Positions 46,225 through 54,728 of a stretch of DNA of 64,000 nt are shown here, piece by piece. Each line of letters opens with the position of its first letter. Within the stretch, counting starts at the first letter, position 1. The DNA is from Stenotrophomonas acidaminiphila (GTDB lineage Bacteria; Pseudomonadota; Gammaproteobacteria; Xanthomonadales; Xanthomonadaceae): positions 1,782,501-1,846,500 of the forward strand of contig CP019797.1 in the NCBI GenBank assembly GCA_002951995.1, read 5' to 3'. The notes below the pieces were generated by a model. It saw nothing but the letters and a program-made list of their open reading frames with translations. It searched no databases and was not told the origin of the DNA. The position numbers and the translations under genes are program-made.

Positions 46225-49011
46225 TCAGGTGACCGCGGCGGGGATGTCCGCGGCGGCAGCGGCCGCCGCGCCGGGGCCGCCGCGTTCGTCGCAGCGGCGC
46301 AGCCACTGCGCCATGTCCCGCGACGGCAGCGGCCGCGAGTACAGATAGCCCTGGATTTCGTCGCAGCCCTGGCGCAACAGCATCGCCTCCTCCTGGCGCG
46401 TCTCCACGCCTTCGGCCACCACCTGCATCCCCAGCGCATGGCCGAGGTGGACGATGGCCTGGGTCACCTCGGCGGTGCCGGCATCGTGCAGCATGCGCTG
46501 GACGAAGCTGCGGTCGATCTTCAGCCGCTGCACCGGGAAGCGGTTGAGGTAATGCAGGTTGGAGAAGCCGGTGCCGAAATCGTCAACGGCCAGCAGCACG
46601 CCGTTGCGCTCGAAGGTGTCGAAGCACTGCCGCAGCGCGTCGCTGTCGCGGATCAGGGCCGATTCGGTCAGCTCCAGCTCCAGCCGTTGCGGTGGCCAGC
46701 GGTGGCGTTCGCAGATGGCGATCACCTGTTCGGCGAAGCCACGCTCGCGCAACTGCATGGCCGACACGTTGACCGCCACGCGCTCGAACATCAGCCCCGC
46801 GGCATGCCAGGCGGCCGCCTGGCGGCAGGCCTCGTTCAGCACCCACTCGCCGATGCGCGCGATCTCGCCGCATTTCTCCGCCACCGGGATGAACTCGGCC
46901 GGGCTGCAGGGCCCGAGCTCCGGGCAGGTCCAGCGCAGCAGGGCCTCGATCGCCGGCGGCCGGGTCGCGTCGACATTGACCAGCGGCTGGTAGACCAGCT
47001 GGAACTCCTCGCGTTCGAGCGCGCCGTGCAGCGCGTGCTCGATCTGCAGGCGCCGCTGGATGCCGGCCAGCACGTCCTGGCTGTAGTACTGGTACGTGTT
47101 GCGCCCGGCTTCCTTGGCCGCGTGCATGGCGGCGTCGGCCGCGCGCAGAAGGGTGTCGAAATCGCGATGGCTGTCGTCGGCCAGCGCGATGCCGACACTC
47201 GCCCCCACCTTCAAGGTGGTGTCGCCGCGGTGCAGCGGCGAGGCCAGCGAAGCGATCAGCTTGCGCGCGACATGGCCGGCATCGGCCGGGTCGGCGAGGT
47301 CGCGCAGCACCACCACGAACTCGTCGCCGTTGAAGCGGCCGAACAGGTCGGCGTTGCGCAGGTTCTGGTGCAGCCGCGCCGCCGCGGCCTTGAGCAGCAT
47401 GTCGCCGGTGGCGTGGCCGAAGGTGTCGTTGATCGACTTGAAACCGTCCAGGTCGACGAACAGCATCGCCAGGATCTTGCCGTTGCGGCGCGATTCGGCC
47501 AGGGCGTCCTCGGTCTGTTCGCGCAGCAGGATGCGGTTGGGCAGCCCGGTCAGCAGGTCGTAATGGGCCAGCAGCTCGATGCGCTCGTTGGCCTCGCGTT
47601 CGCGGGTGATGTCGCGGAACAGCACCACGAAGCGTTCCGGCAGGCCTTCGCGGCGGTCCAGTTCGACCTGTACCTGCACCCACACCCGCTGCCCGGAATG
47701 CCGGTAGAAACACAGGTCCAGCTGTTCCGGCAGGCCGCCTTCGGCGATGCGGGTGAGCGCGGCCTCGAAGCCGTCGCGCGAATCGGGGGTGTACAGCGCC
47801 AGCGCCTGCTCCAGCGTCACCGGTTCCTTGCGCAGGCCGTGGATGCGGTAGCACTCGTCGGTCCACAGCATGCCGCGGGTGCCCACCTCGATCTCGCAGC
47901 CGCCGATGCGGCCGAGCGCCGAGACCCGGTTGAGCAGTTCGGTGCGCCAGCGGATCAATGCGTCGGTCTGGCGCTGCTCGGTCACGTTCTGCAGTTGCCC
48001 GGCCACGCGCCGTACGCGCCCGCTGGCATCGTGCCGGGGATGCATCCAGACCCGCACGTGGATGCCGGGGGCGTCCATCGGTCCGGCCGCGAGCACCAGC
48101 TCGAACGCATGCGGCTGGCCTTCGCGGTGCAGCCGCCGCCATGCCGCCAGTACCTGGGCGCGGGCGTCGGCGTCGAGCCGGTCCAGCCAGCGCCGGCCCG
48201 GCGGCAGGCTGCCCGCGGGCAGGCCGATGGCGGCGTGCAGTTCGTCGGACCAGGAAAAGCCGCCGTCGCGTTCCCACGACCAGGTCCCCAGCCCGGCGAT
48301 GCGCTGCAGGTGGCGCAGCTGCGCCTGTTGCTCCTGCGCTTCGGTATCGGCGGCGTCCGCCGTGGCGGTGGCGATGCGGATGCCGGCCATGCGCAGCGGC
48401 TGGCCGTCGGCCGTCCACGCCACCACCTGGCCATGATCGTGCACCGTCTGCCATCCGCCATCGGCGCGGCGCACGCGCAGCCGGCAGTCATAGGCGCTGG
48501 TGGCATCGCCCAGGTGCGCGCGCAGGGCGGCCTGCTGCGCGGCGCGGTCATCGGGATGGGTGTGCCCGAGCCATGCCTGCACGCTGCCGCTGGTGGTCCC
48601 GCCTGCGCTCGGCCCCGACTGCGCTAGCAGGTGTGCCGGCACGTCCCACTCCCAGACCTCGTGCCCGGCGTCGTGCAGCAGCCGCGGCCAGCGCCCGTCC
48701 GCCAGCGGCGTGGCCGGGGTGGCGCTGTAGATATAGGCGCAGACGGCGCCGTCCCCGGTGCGGGCGGCGCTCAGAAAGCCGTCCACACGCTGCTCCCCGG
48801 TGGGCACCGAGCATGGCAGCAGCCCCTGCCCCTGGCCGGCAACCCGGTCGCGCACCCCCTGCAGCGCCTGGCGGTGCGCCTGCAGGCCGCGCGGCAGGTC
48901 GAGGGTACGGGCCGTGGCATTGGCGGCCAGCGGCTGGCCCTCCGGATCGAGCAGCACGATCGCCCCCTCCAGCGGGTGGCCCATCATGCTCGCAATGACG
49001 CCCTGATCCAC
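46225..49011 (-). CDS. Multi-PAS GGDEF-EAL c-di-GMP signalling protein
   Basis: A 928-residue protein. The N-terminal ~480 residues hold PAS-like sensor domains (for example WSWERDGGFSWSDELHAAIG near 243 and WTDECYRIHGL near 385). A GGDEF domain (about 490-650) has the signature changed to NGDEF (GRFNGDEFVVVL). The EAL domain (about 660-910) has an intact set: IEALLRW, VDDFGTG, KIDR, VAEGVET and the IQGY motif. It is thus likely a phosphodiesterase with a weak or regulatory cyclase half. GTG start at 49011. A FliA-type promoter match lies upstream. Confidence 0.9.
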   Translation of the reverse strand: MDQGVIASMMGHPLEGAIVLLDPEGQPLAANATARTLDLPRGLQAHRQALQGVRDRVAGQGQGLLPCSVPTGEQRVDGFLSAARTGDGAVCAYIYSATPATPLADGRWPRLLHDAGHEVWEWDVPAHLLAQSGPSAGGTTSGSVQAWLGHTHPDDRAAQQAALRAHLGDATSAYDCRLRVRRADGGWQTVHDHGQVVAWTADGQPLRMAGIRIATATADAADTEAQEQQAQLRHLQRIAGLGTWSWERDGGFSWSDELHAAIGLPAGSLPPGRRWLDRLDADARAQVLAAWRRLHREGQPHAFELVLAAGPMDAPGIHVRVWMHPRHDASGRVRRVAGQLQNVTEQRQTDALIRWRTELLNRVSALGRIGGCEIEVGTRGMLWTDECYRIHGLRKEPVTLEQALALYTPDSRDGFEAALTRIAEGGLPEQLDLCFYRHSGQRVWVQVQVELDRREGLPERFVVLFRDITREREANERIELLAHYDLLTGLPNRILLREQTEDALAESRRNGKILAMLFVDLDGFKSINDTFGHATGDMLLKAAAARLHQNLRNADLFGRFNGDEFVVVLRDLADPADAGHVARKLIASLASPLHRGDTTLKVGASVGIALADDSHRDFDTLLRAADAAMHAAKEAGRNTYQYYSQDVLAGIQRRLQIEHALHGALEREEFQLVYQPLVNVDATRPPAIEALLRWTCPELGPCSPAEFIPVAEKCGEIARIGEWVLNEACRQAAAWHAAGLMFERVAVNVSAMQLRERGFAEQVIAICERHRWPPQRLELELTESALIRDSDALRQCFDTFERNGVLLAVDDFGTGFSNLHYLNRFPVQRLKIDRSFVQRMLHDAGTAEVTQAIVHLGHALGMQVVAEGVETRQEEAMLLRQGCDEIQGYLYSRPLPSRDMAQWLRRCDERGGPGAAAAAAADIPAAVT

Positions 49012-49056
49012 GCGCTACCGCTCCAGTCAAACACCCGAGGTCCGGGAACCCTATGG

Positions 49057-49083
49057 ATAACGGCCGGCCTTCACGGAAATTGA
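49057..49083 (-). promoter_or_regulatory. Candidate sigma-28 promoter of the GGDEF-EAL gene
   Basis: On the minus strand TCAATTTC (49083-49076), 11 bases, GCCGTTAT (49064-49057). The start would lie about 37 bases before the GTG at 49011. Confidence 0.55.
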
Positions 49084-49119
49084 GTACTGCGTCATCACGG
49101 TTTGCGATGGCCCGTTAAG

Positions 49120-50133
49120 ATGTCCACGGATCGAACACGGCCCCCCGCCACGGCACATGCACAACGGCTCCCCCCTTCGCCGCACCCGGCCCCCACCAAG
49201 TCGGCAATGGCCAGCCTGCAACGCACTACCTATGGTGTGGTGGTGGCAGGCGGCGGCCTGATCCTGCTGTGCGGCCTGCTGCCCTGGGCCTGGACGGCGA
49301 TCCCGGCCCATGCGCTGGCCTGGAGTGTGACCTCCGTCATCCTGGTGGCCGCCTACGCGGGCATCGCCCTGCTCCTGCTGCTGCCGCGGCTGGCCCGGGT
49401 GCGGCGCCTGGCCGCGCGCGACGTGGCCGAGCTGGAGGCCAGCCGCAAGGCGCTGGAGACCGGCAACCGCGAACTGCAGGCCATGGCCGGACGCCTGTTC
49501 TCGGTGCAGGAGGACGAGCGCCGGGCGATTTCCCGCGACCTGCACGACGATATCGGCCAGGCGGTCACCGCGATCAAGCTGGCCGCGCATGCGGCGATGG
49601 ACGAGGACGATGCCCGGCGCCGCCGCGAGGACCTGGGGCAGATCGTGGAGCTGGTCGACAGCACCGTGGTGCGGCTGCGCAACCTGTCGATGCTGCTGCG
49701 CCCGCCGCAGCTCGATGCGCTCGGGCTCGAGGCGGCGCTGCGCTGGCAGGCCGGGCAGCTGTTCCGCTCCTCGGCGGTGGAGTTGCGGATGGAGGTCGAA
49801 GAGCTGCCGCAGCGCCCGGACAACGAAGTCGAGCAGGCCTGTTTCCGCATCGCCCAGGAGAGCCTGACCAATGCCCTGCGGCATGCGCTGGCCAGCCAGG
49901 TCCGGCTGTGCCTGGCGGACGCTGGCGATGGCCGGCTGCGGTTGCGCGTGAGCGACGACGGCGAAGGCTTCGACCCCGATGGCCCGCGCGGTCTCGGGCT
50001 GGTGGTGATGCGCGAGCGCGCGCAGAGCGCCGGCGGCTGGCTGCGCATCCATACCGCGCCGGGTGAAGGCACCCTGGTCGAGCTGCACCTGCCCTACCGC
50101 ATGCCGCAGGCGAGCGCCTGCCAGGGAGCCTGA
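49120..50133 (+). CDS. NarX/DesK-type sensor histidine kinase (possible RavS-like)
   Basis: A 337-residue kinase with two N-terminal membrane helices (about residues 38-58 and 68-88). A HisKA_3 dimerisation domain has the phospho-acceptor in RRAISRDLHDDIGQAVTAIK near residue 140. The ATP-binding domain has the N-box (CFRIAQESLTNALRHA near 243), SDDGEGFDPDG and GLGLVVMRERA. It starts two bases before the GGDEF-EAL-receiver gene, its probable partner. ATG 49120 is used; ATG 49207 is possible. The layout recalls the Rav system of Xanthomonas, but identity is not proven. Confidence 0.85.
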   Translation: MSTDRTRPPATAHAQRLPPSPHPAPTKSAMASLQRTTYGVVVAGGGLILLCGLLPWAWTAIPAHALAWSVTSVILVAAYAGIALLLLLPRLARVRRLAARDVAELEASRKALETGNRELQAMAGRLFSVQEDERRAISRDLHDDIGQAVTAIKLAAHAAMDEDDARRRREDLGQIVELVDSTVVRLRNLSMLLRPPQLDALGLEAALRWQAGQLFRSSAVELRMEVEELPQRPDNEVEQACFRIAQESLTNALRHALASQVRLCLADAGDGRLRLRVSDDGEGFDPDGPRGLGLVVMRERAQSAGGWLRIHTAPGEGTLVELHLPYRMPQASACQGA

Positions 50134-50135
50134 GG

Positions 50136-51881
50136 ATGTGGAACCCCGCCCCGCCGGCGGCCGCCGCGATGCCCGCCCCGCCGCGCCTGGGCGCCGGCAA
50201 CCCGGAACTGGCGGCGATGGTCGCCGAGGCCGCCGCCGGCGGCACGCCGCTGATGCTGCTGCACCTGGACATCGACCACTTCGCGTCGGTCAACGAGAAC
50301 ATGAGCGCGGAGGTCGGCGACCAGGCACTGGTGCTGGTCGCGCAGCGCCTGGCCGACCACCTGCGCGGCCGCGGCCGGCTGTGGCGGCACGGCAGCGACG
50401 AGTTCGTGCTGGCGATCCCGCGCGCGGACGGGGTGCCGTTGCCGGAGGACATGGCCGAACAGCTGCGCCAGCAGATGGAGCTGCCGCTTTCGGTGCTGCC
50501 CTACACCCTGTTCCTGACCGCCAAGATCGGGGTGTCGCTGAGCCCGGAGCACGCCACCGATCCCAGCCGGCTGCTCGACCTGGCCGAGGATGCGCTGCAC
50601 CAGGCCGGCCGCGAGGGCGGCAACGTCGTACAGGTGCACATGCTGCACAAGCCGCTCAGCGCGCACAGCGAGAGCATCATTTCCCGGCAGCTGGTGGACG
50701 CCATCGACAACGGCGAGCTGCGCCTGCGCTACCAGCCGCTGGTCAGTGCCCGCGACGGCCATGTCGTGGGCATGGAGGCGCTGTTGCGCTGGCAGTCGCC
50801 GACGCTGGGCATGCTGGTGCCGGAACGCTTCATGCGTACCGCCGAACGGCTCGGCATCATCGTCCAGATCGGCGCCTGGGTGCTGGAGATGACCCTGCGC
50901 CAGGCACGCATCTGGCGCGACCAGGGCTTCGACGATTTCAACATCGCGGTCAACGTGTCCACGCTGCAGCTGCTGCGGCCGAGCTTCTTCGCCGAGACCA
51001 TGGCGATGCTGCAGTCCACCGGGGTGCCGGCGCGCATGCTGACCCTGGAAATCAACGAAAGCGCGCTGACCAACAACGTCAACTTCGTCTACGAGACTCT
51101 GGCCAACCTGCGCAACGAAGGCATCAGCCTGAGCCTGGACAATTTCGGCACCGGCGACTCCAGCCTCAGCGCGCTGGTGCGCTACCCGGTGGACAAGCTC
51201 AAGATCGACCGCAGCTTCATCAAGAGCGCACCGGCGGCCAACCGCGAGGCGGCCATCTCCCGCGCGATCATCGCCATGGGCCACCAGCTGGGCATGACGG
51301 TGATCGCCAACGGGGTCGAGTCGCAGGCGCAGCTGGGCTTCCTGCGCCGCAACGACTGCGACGTGTTCCAGGGCTATCTGTTCGGCGAGCCGATGTCGGC
51401 CGAAGCCGCCGGCATGACCCTGCGCCGTCGCTACCTGCGCCCGGAGGCGTTCGCCGAGACCCGCCCGGACCGCACCCTGCTGCTGCTGGACGACGAGGAG
51501 AACGTGCTGCGCTCGCTGGTGCGCCTGTTCCGCCGCGATGGCTACCGCATCCTCGCCGCCGGCAACGTGCGCGATGCCTTCGACCTGCTGGCGATCAACG
51601 ACGTGCAGGTGATCCTGTCCGACCAGCGCATGAGCGACATGAGCGGCACCGAGTTCCTGGGGCGGGTGAAGATGCTCTACCCGGACACCATCCGGCTGGT
51701 GCTGTCCGGCTACACCGACCTCAACACGGTCACCGACGCGATCAACCGCGGCGCGATCTACCGCTTCCTGACCAAGCCGTGGAACGACGACGAGCTGCGC
51801 GAGCACATCCGCCAGGCGTTCCGCACCCACGACGAGAAGCGCGGCGGCAGCCAGGGCCGGGCGATCAACGGCCTGGAGTGA
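50136..51881 (+). CDS. GGDEF-EAL-receiver response regulator (RavR-like)
   Basis: A 581-residue protein. A GGDEF-like domain fills about residues 1-170 with GSDEF in place of GGDEF (RLWRHGSDEFVLAI). An EAL domain (about 180-430) has MEALLRW but LDNFGTG instead of DDFGTG and ANGVES instead of AEGVE, so two metal/catalytic positions are changed. The C-terminal receiver (about 450-575) has LLLLDDEENVL, the phospho-acceptor in VILSDQRMSDMSG and FLTKPW. It probably links the kinase upstream to c-di-GMP and motility. Catalysis by the EAL domain is doubtful. Confidence 0.88.
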   Translation: MWNPAPPAAAAMPAPPRLGAGNPELAAMVAEAAAGGTPLMLLHLDIDHFASVNENMSAEVGDQALVLVAQRLADHLRGRGRLWRHGSDEFVLAIPRADGVPLPEDMAEQLRQQMELPLSVLPYTLFLTAKIGVSLSPEHATDPSRLLDLAEDALHQAGREGGNVVQVHMLHKPLSAHSESIISRQLVDAIDNGELRLRYQPLVSARDGHVVGMEALLRWQSPTLGMLVPERFMRTAERLGIIVQIGAWVLEMTLRQARIWRDQGFDDFNIAVNVSTLQLLRPSFFAETMAMLQSTGVPARMLTLEINESALTNNVNFVYETLANLRNEGISLSLDNFGTGDSSLSALVRYPVDKLKIDRSFIKSAPAANREAAISRAIIAMGHQLGMTVIANGVESQAQLGFLRRNDCDVFQGYLFGEPMSAEAAGMTLRRRYLRPEAFAETRPDRTLLLLDDEENVLRSLVRLFRRDGYRILAAGNVRDAFDLLAINDVQVILSDQRMSDMSGTEFLGRVKMLYPDTIRLVLSGYTDLNTVTDAINRGAIYRFLTKPWNDDELREHIRQAFRTHDEKRGGSQGRAINGLE

Positions 51882-51926
51882 GGCCCGTCGGCGCGCCCGC
51901 ACGGCGGCGCCGGCGGTGGCCGGCGC

Positions 51927-53180
51927 TCAGCCTTTCGGCTGGCGGATCGGCAGCACGATGCGGAAGCGCGAGCCCTCGCCCACCGTGCTGTCCAGGTCGA
52001 TGCGGCCGTGGTGCTTGTTGACGATGCCGTAGGAGATCGACAGCCCCAGCCCGGTACCGCTGCCAACCGGCTTGGTGGTGAAGAACGGGTCGAAGATGCG
52101 CTGGCGCAGTTCCGGGGAAATGCCCGAGCCATTGTCCTGGAACTCGATCCAGACCTCGTCGCCGTCCACTCCGGTGCTGACCACGATATGGCCGCGGTCG
52201 GCGATCGCATGGCCGGCGTTGAGCAGCATGTTCATGTACACCTGGTTCAACTCCGAGGGCAGGCACTCGACCATCGGCAGTTCGCCGTAGCGACGCTCCA
52301 GGGTGACCTTGTACTTGAGCTCGTTCCAGATGATGTTGATGGTCGATTCCAGCCCCGCGTGCAGGTCGGCCAGCTTCCACGACTCGTCGCGCCCGGAGTA
52401 CGAGAAATCCTTCAGGTCGCGCACGATGCGCGTCACCCGCTCGATGCCCTCGCGCGATTCGGCCATCAGCTGCGGCAGGTCGCGGCTGATGAAGTCGATG
52501 TCCAGGCGGTCGCGGATATCGTCGATCTCCGGGATCAATGCCTTCGGATCCGGCGCGCGCAGGGCGCGCTCGTAGGCCTCGATCACGGTGAACAGGCTGC
52601 GCAGGTATTCCTGCAGGCTGCCCAGGTTGGAATGCACGTAGCCGATGGGGTTGTTGATCTCGTGGGCCACGCCGGCCGCCAGCTGGCCGATCGAAGCCAT
52701 CTTTTCCGACTGCAGCAGTTTCTCCTGGGCGCCGTTGAGCCGCAGGTAGGCCTGGCGCAGCTCGGCATGGCGGCGCTGCAGCTCGTGCTCGTAATCCTCC
52801 TGCCCGTCGATGTGACGGAACAGGGCCAGGCAGGCGTGTTCGCCCGCGTGCTCGTGGTGGTAGAGGTGGACGATCACCGCGCGCGCGCCCAGTGGCAGGC
52901 TGCCGCTCCAGCAACCGGTTTCGCGCGCCTGGCCCAGCGCCGCCGCGGGCAGCAGGTCGGCCAGGCGCCGCGCGAGCCCGGCCACCTCGCCAGGCGCCAC
53001 GCCGAACAGCTCGCGCACGACCGCGTTAGCCAGGGCAACCTCGCCCCGGTCGTTGAACAGCAGCATGCCGTCGCCCATGCGGTCGCTCAGCGCACGCAGC
53101 ACGACGGGAGACGGAAAGGTCGCGAACGGGGAGAGGCGGTATCGGCCACGGGGCTGCGGGTCGGCGGAACGGTCGCCCAC
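51927..53180 (-). CDS. PAS-type soluble sensor histidine kinase (possible RavA-like)
   Basis: A 417-residue kinase without membrane segments. A PAS-like N-domain (VVLRALSDRMGDGMLLFNDR near residue 25) leads via a coiled coil to a HisKA-like domain with EKMASIGQLAAGVAHEINNP near 160, including the phospho-acceptor histidine. The ATPase domain has NQVYMNMLLNAGHAI near 302, DNGSGI and GSGTGLGLSISYGIV. It converges with the GGDEF-EAL-receiver gene and precedes flgN on the same strand. GTG at 53180 is the likely start. Confidence 0.86.
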   Translation of the reverse strand: MGDRSADPQPRGRYRLSPFATFPSPVVLRALSDRMGDGMLLFNDRGEVALANAVVRELFGVAPGEVAGLARRLADLLPAAALGQARETGCWSGSLPLGARAVIVHLYHHEHAGEHACLALFRHIDGQEDYEHELQRRHAELRQAYLRLNGAQEKLLQSEKMASIGQLAAGVAHEINNPIGYVHSNLGSLQEYLRSLFTVIEAYERALRAPDPKALIPEIDDIRDRLDIDFISRDLPQLMAESREGIERVTRIVRDLKDFSYSGRDESWKLADLHAGLESTINIIWNELKYKVTLERRYGELPMVECLPSELNQVYMNMLLNAGHAIADRGHIVVSTGVDGDEVWIEFQDNGSGISPELRQRIFDPFFTTKPVGSGTGLGLSISYGIVNKHHGRIDLDSTVGEGSRFRIVLPIRQPKG

Positions 53181-53226
53181 TATAACCGCGGATGCGCAGG
53201 CGCCAAGCGCCCGGCGGGGGCTGCGC

Positions 53227-53565
53227 TCAGGCGACGGCGAGCGGCTTGCGGGTGTGCAGCAGGTGCGCCTGGCCCTTGGCGTCGTAGGCCGACGAAGCCT
53301 CGCTGCGGCCCAGCTGGCGCAGCGCCCAGCTGACCTCGCGGCGGCGGCGGGCCAGCAGCACGCCGTTGGCGCGGTTGCGCTCGGCCAGTTCGCGCAGGCG
53401 TTCGGCGTGTTCCAGCGGCGGGCGCGCCTCGAGGATGCGCAGCGCTTCCAGTTTCAGGCTCGTGGCCGCCACCAGCGCCTGCACGTCGTGCTCGACCAGC
53501 GCCTGGCGCTCGCCATCGAGCGCGTCGCTCAACTGCTGCAGGGGATCGGCCACGCCCAGCTTCAT
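53227..53565 (-). CDS. flgN: Flagellar chaperone FlgN
   Basis: A 112-residue helical protein escorting hook-associated proteins FlgK/FlgL. The pattern LQQLSDALDGERQALVEHDV then ARRRREVSWALRQLG is typical, although the family is poorly conserved. Position decides the call: it overlaps flgM by ATGA, and flgA precedes them. Confidence 0.82.
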   Translation of the reverse strand: MKLGVADPLQQLSDALDGERQALVEHDVQALVAATSLKLEALRILEARPPLEHAERLRELAERNRANGVLLARRRREVSWALRQLGRSEASSAYDAKGQAHLLHTRKPLAVA

Positions 53566-53864
53566 GCCTGCAGCTGTCCGTCCAGCTCCAGCATGCGCTG
53601 GGCAATGGCGTCCGGGTTGATCCGGTAGCTGCCGTTCTCCAGCGCTTCGCGGACGGCCTGCACGCGTGCGCTGTCGATCGCCGGGGCGGCGGACAGCTCC
53701 CGCTGCATGGCCTGCAGGCTGGTGGCCTCGCCGGTCAGGCGCACGCTGTCGGCGGCCTCGACCGGACGTGGCTCGCCGCTGCCGGCGGGGGTAGCCTTGG
53801 CGGGCGTGGCGACCGGGCGCAACGGGGCGCTTGCCGTGATCCCGCCGTCGATTTTCTGGCTCAT
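53562..53864 (-). CDS. flgM: Anti-sigma-28 factor FlgM
   Basis: A 100-residue protein that holds FliA until the hook is complete, then is exported. The disordered N-terminal half is Pro/Ala/Thr-rich. The FliA-binding half contains VQAVREALENGSYRINPDAI and MLELDGQL. A FliA-type promoter lies 32-58 bases upstream, giving the usual feedback loop. It is coupled to flgN. Confidence 0.9.
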   Translation of the reverse strand: MSQKIDGGITASAPLRPVATPAKATPAGSGEPRPVEAADSVRLTGEATSLQAMQRELSAAPAIDSARVQAVREALENGSYRINPDAIAQRMLELDGQLQA

Positions 53865-53895
53865 GTGATGGAAGTCCTGATTCGGTACACAAGGG

Positions 53896-53922
53896 TTAAC
53901 GGCAACGGCGCACTGATCTTTA
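53896..53922 (-). promoter_or_regulatory. Sigma-28 promoter of flgM
   Basis: On the minus strand TAAAGATC (53922-53915), 11 bases, GCCGTTAA (53903-53896). The match in both halves and the spacing are close to the consensus. Confidence 0.75.
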
Positions 53923-53929
53923 GTGGAAT

Positions 53930-54574
53930 CTAACGGGAAACCAGCACATCGCCGCTGGCCGTGGCCACGCCCTGCACCACCCGCCGCGAGGACAGGTTCT
54001 CGACCGGCACCCGGTCGGCCTCGCCGGCATCGGCGAGCGCCTTGCCGGCCACCCGCACCTCGACCCCGCCGCGCCGCGACACCAGGGCGACACTGTCGCC
54101 GCGGCGGATGATCCGCGGGGCGACCAGGTCGTTGGCCGACAGCAGGGTGCCGGCGCCCATCGCCCGCCGCGCCACCCGGCCGATGGCCGCCTGCGGGTCG
54201 GACAATACCGCACCGGCGATGCGCGCGGTGTCACGGCGCACACTGCCGATATCGGCGGCGGACAGCACTTCTCCAGCGGCGATGCCGCGGGCCAGGACCA
54301 GCACGTCCTGCTCGCGCCGCACCGTCACCGGCACGAACAGCTTCCAGCCGCCGGCCTGGGGACATGCCACTTCCACGGTCCGGTTGCCGGTGGCCCGGGC
54401 CTGCAGGGGCGCCGGGCACGCCGGCAGGCGCAGGCCGGCATCGACACTGGCCTCGGCCTCGGTGGCCGGGTCCAGGGTGGACAGCGCGGCCGCGCGGATC
54501 GAGGCCACCGACTGGAAATCGGCGGCCTGGACCGGAAGGGCCAGCAGCAGGCATAACAGGGCCGTCAGGCGCAT
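53930..54574 (-). CDS. flgA: Flagellar P-ring assembly chaperone FlgA
   Basis: A 214-residue periplasmic protein (signal peptide MRLTALLCLLLALPVQA) assisting FlgI P-ring assembly. A SAF-like domain follows from about residue 85 (LARGIAAGEVLSAADIGSVR), and the C-terminal core VLVSR is typical. Start ATG 54574. A sigma-54 promoter match lies 37 bases upstream. It is divergent from cheV. Confidence 0.92.
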   Translation of the reverse strand: MRLTALLCLLLALPVQAADFQSVASIRAAALSTLDPATEAEASVDAGLRLPACPAPLQARATGNRTVEVACPQAGGWKLFVPVTVRREQDVLVLARGIAAGEVLSAADIGSVRRDTARIAGAVLSDPQAAIGRVARRAMGAGTLLSANDLVAPRIIRRGDSVALVSRRGGVEVRVAGKALADAGEADRVPVENLSSRRVVQGVATASGDVLVSR

Positions 54575-54610
54575 GGGCGAACTCCGCCACGGGAACAATG
54601 GCCATTGCCC

Positions 54611-54627
54611 TGCAAGCGGCGTGCCGG
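54611..54627 (-). promoter_or_regulatory. Sigma-54 promoter of flgA
   Basis: On the minus strand CGGCAC, 5 bases, TTGCA, with GG and GC ten bases apart, one mismatch from TGGCAC-N5-TTGCA. It lies about 37 bases before the flgA start. Confidence 0.65.
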
Positions 54628-54693
54628 AACCGCCGCGGGCGGCGCCCGGACACGATGCATGGCGCAAGGTGCGGCCATCGCCCGCGCCGGCCC

Positions 54694-54721
54694 TCAAGTC
54701 CCGCCCCCGCCCTGCCGATAC
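54694..54721 (+). promoter_or_regulatory. Sigma-28 promoter of cheV
   Basis: TCAAGTCC at 54694-54701, 12 bases, GCCGATAC at 54714-54721. The -10 half is excellent. The predicted transcription start falls on or next to the cheV ATG at 54729. Confidence 0.6.
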
Positions 54722-54728
54722 CGGCTGC

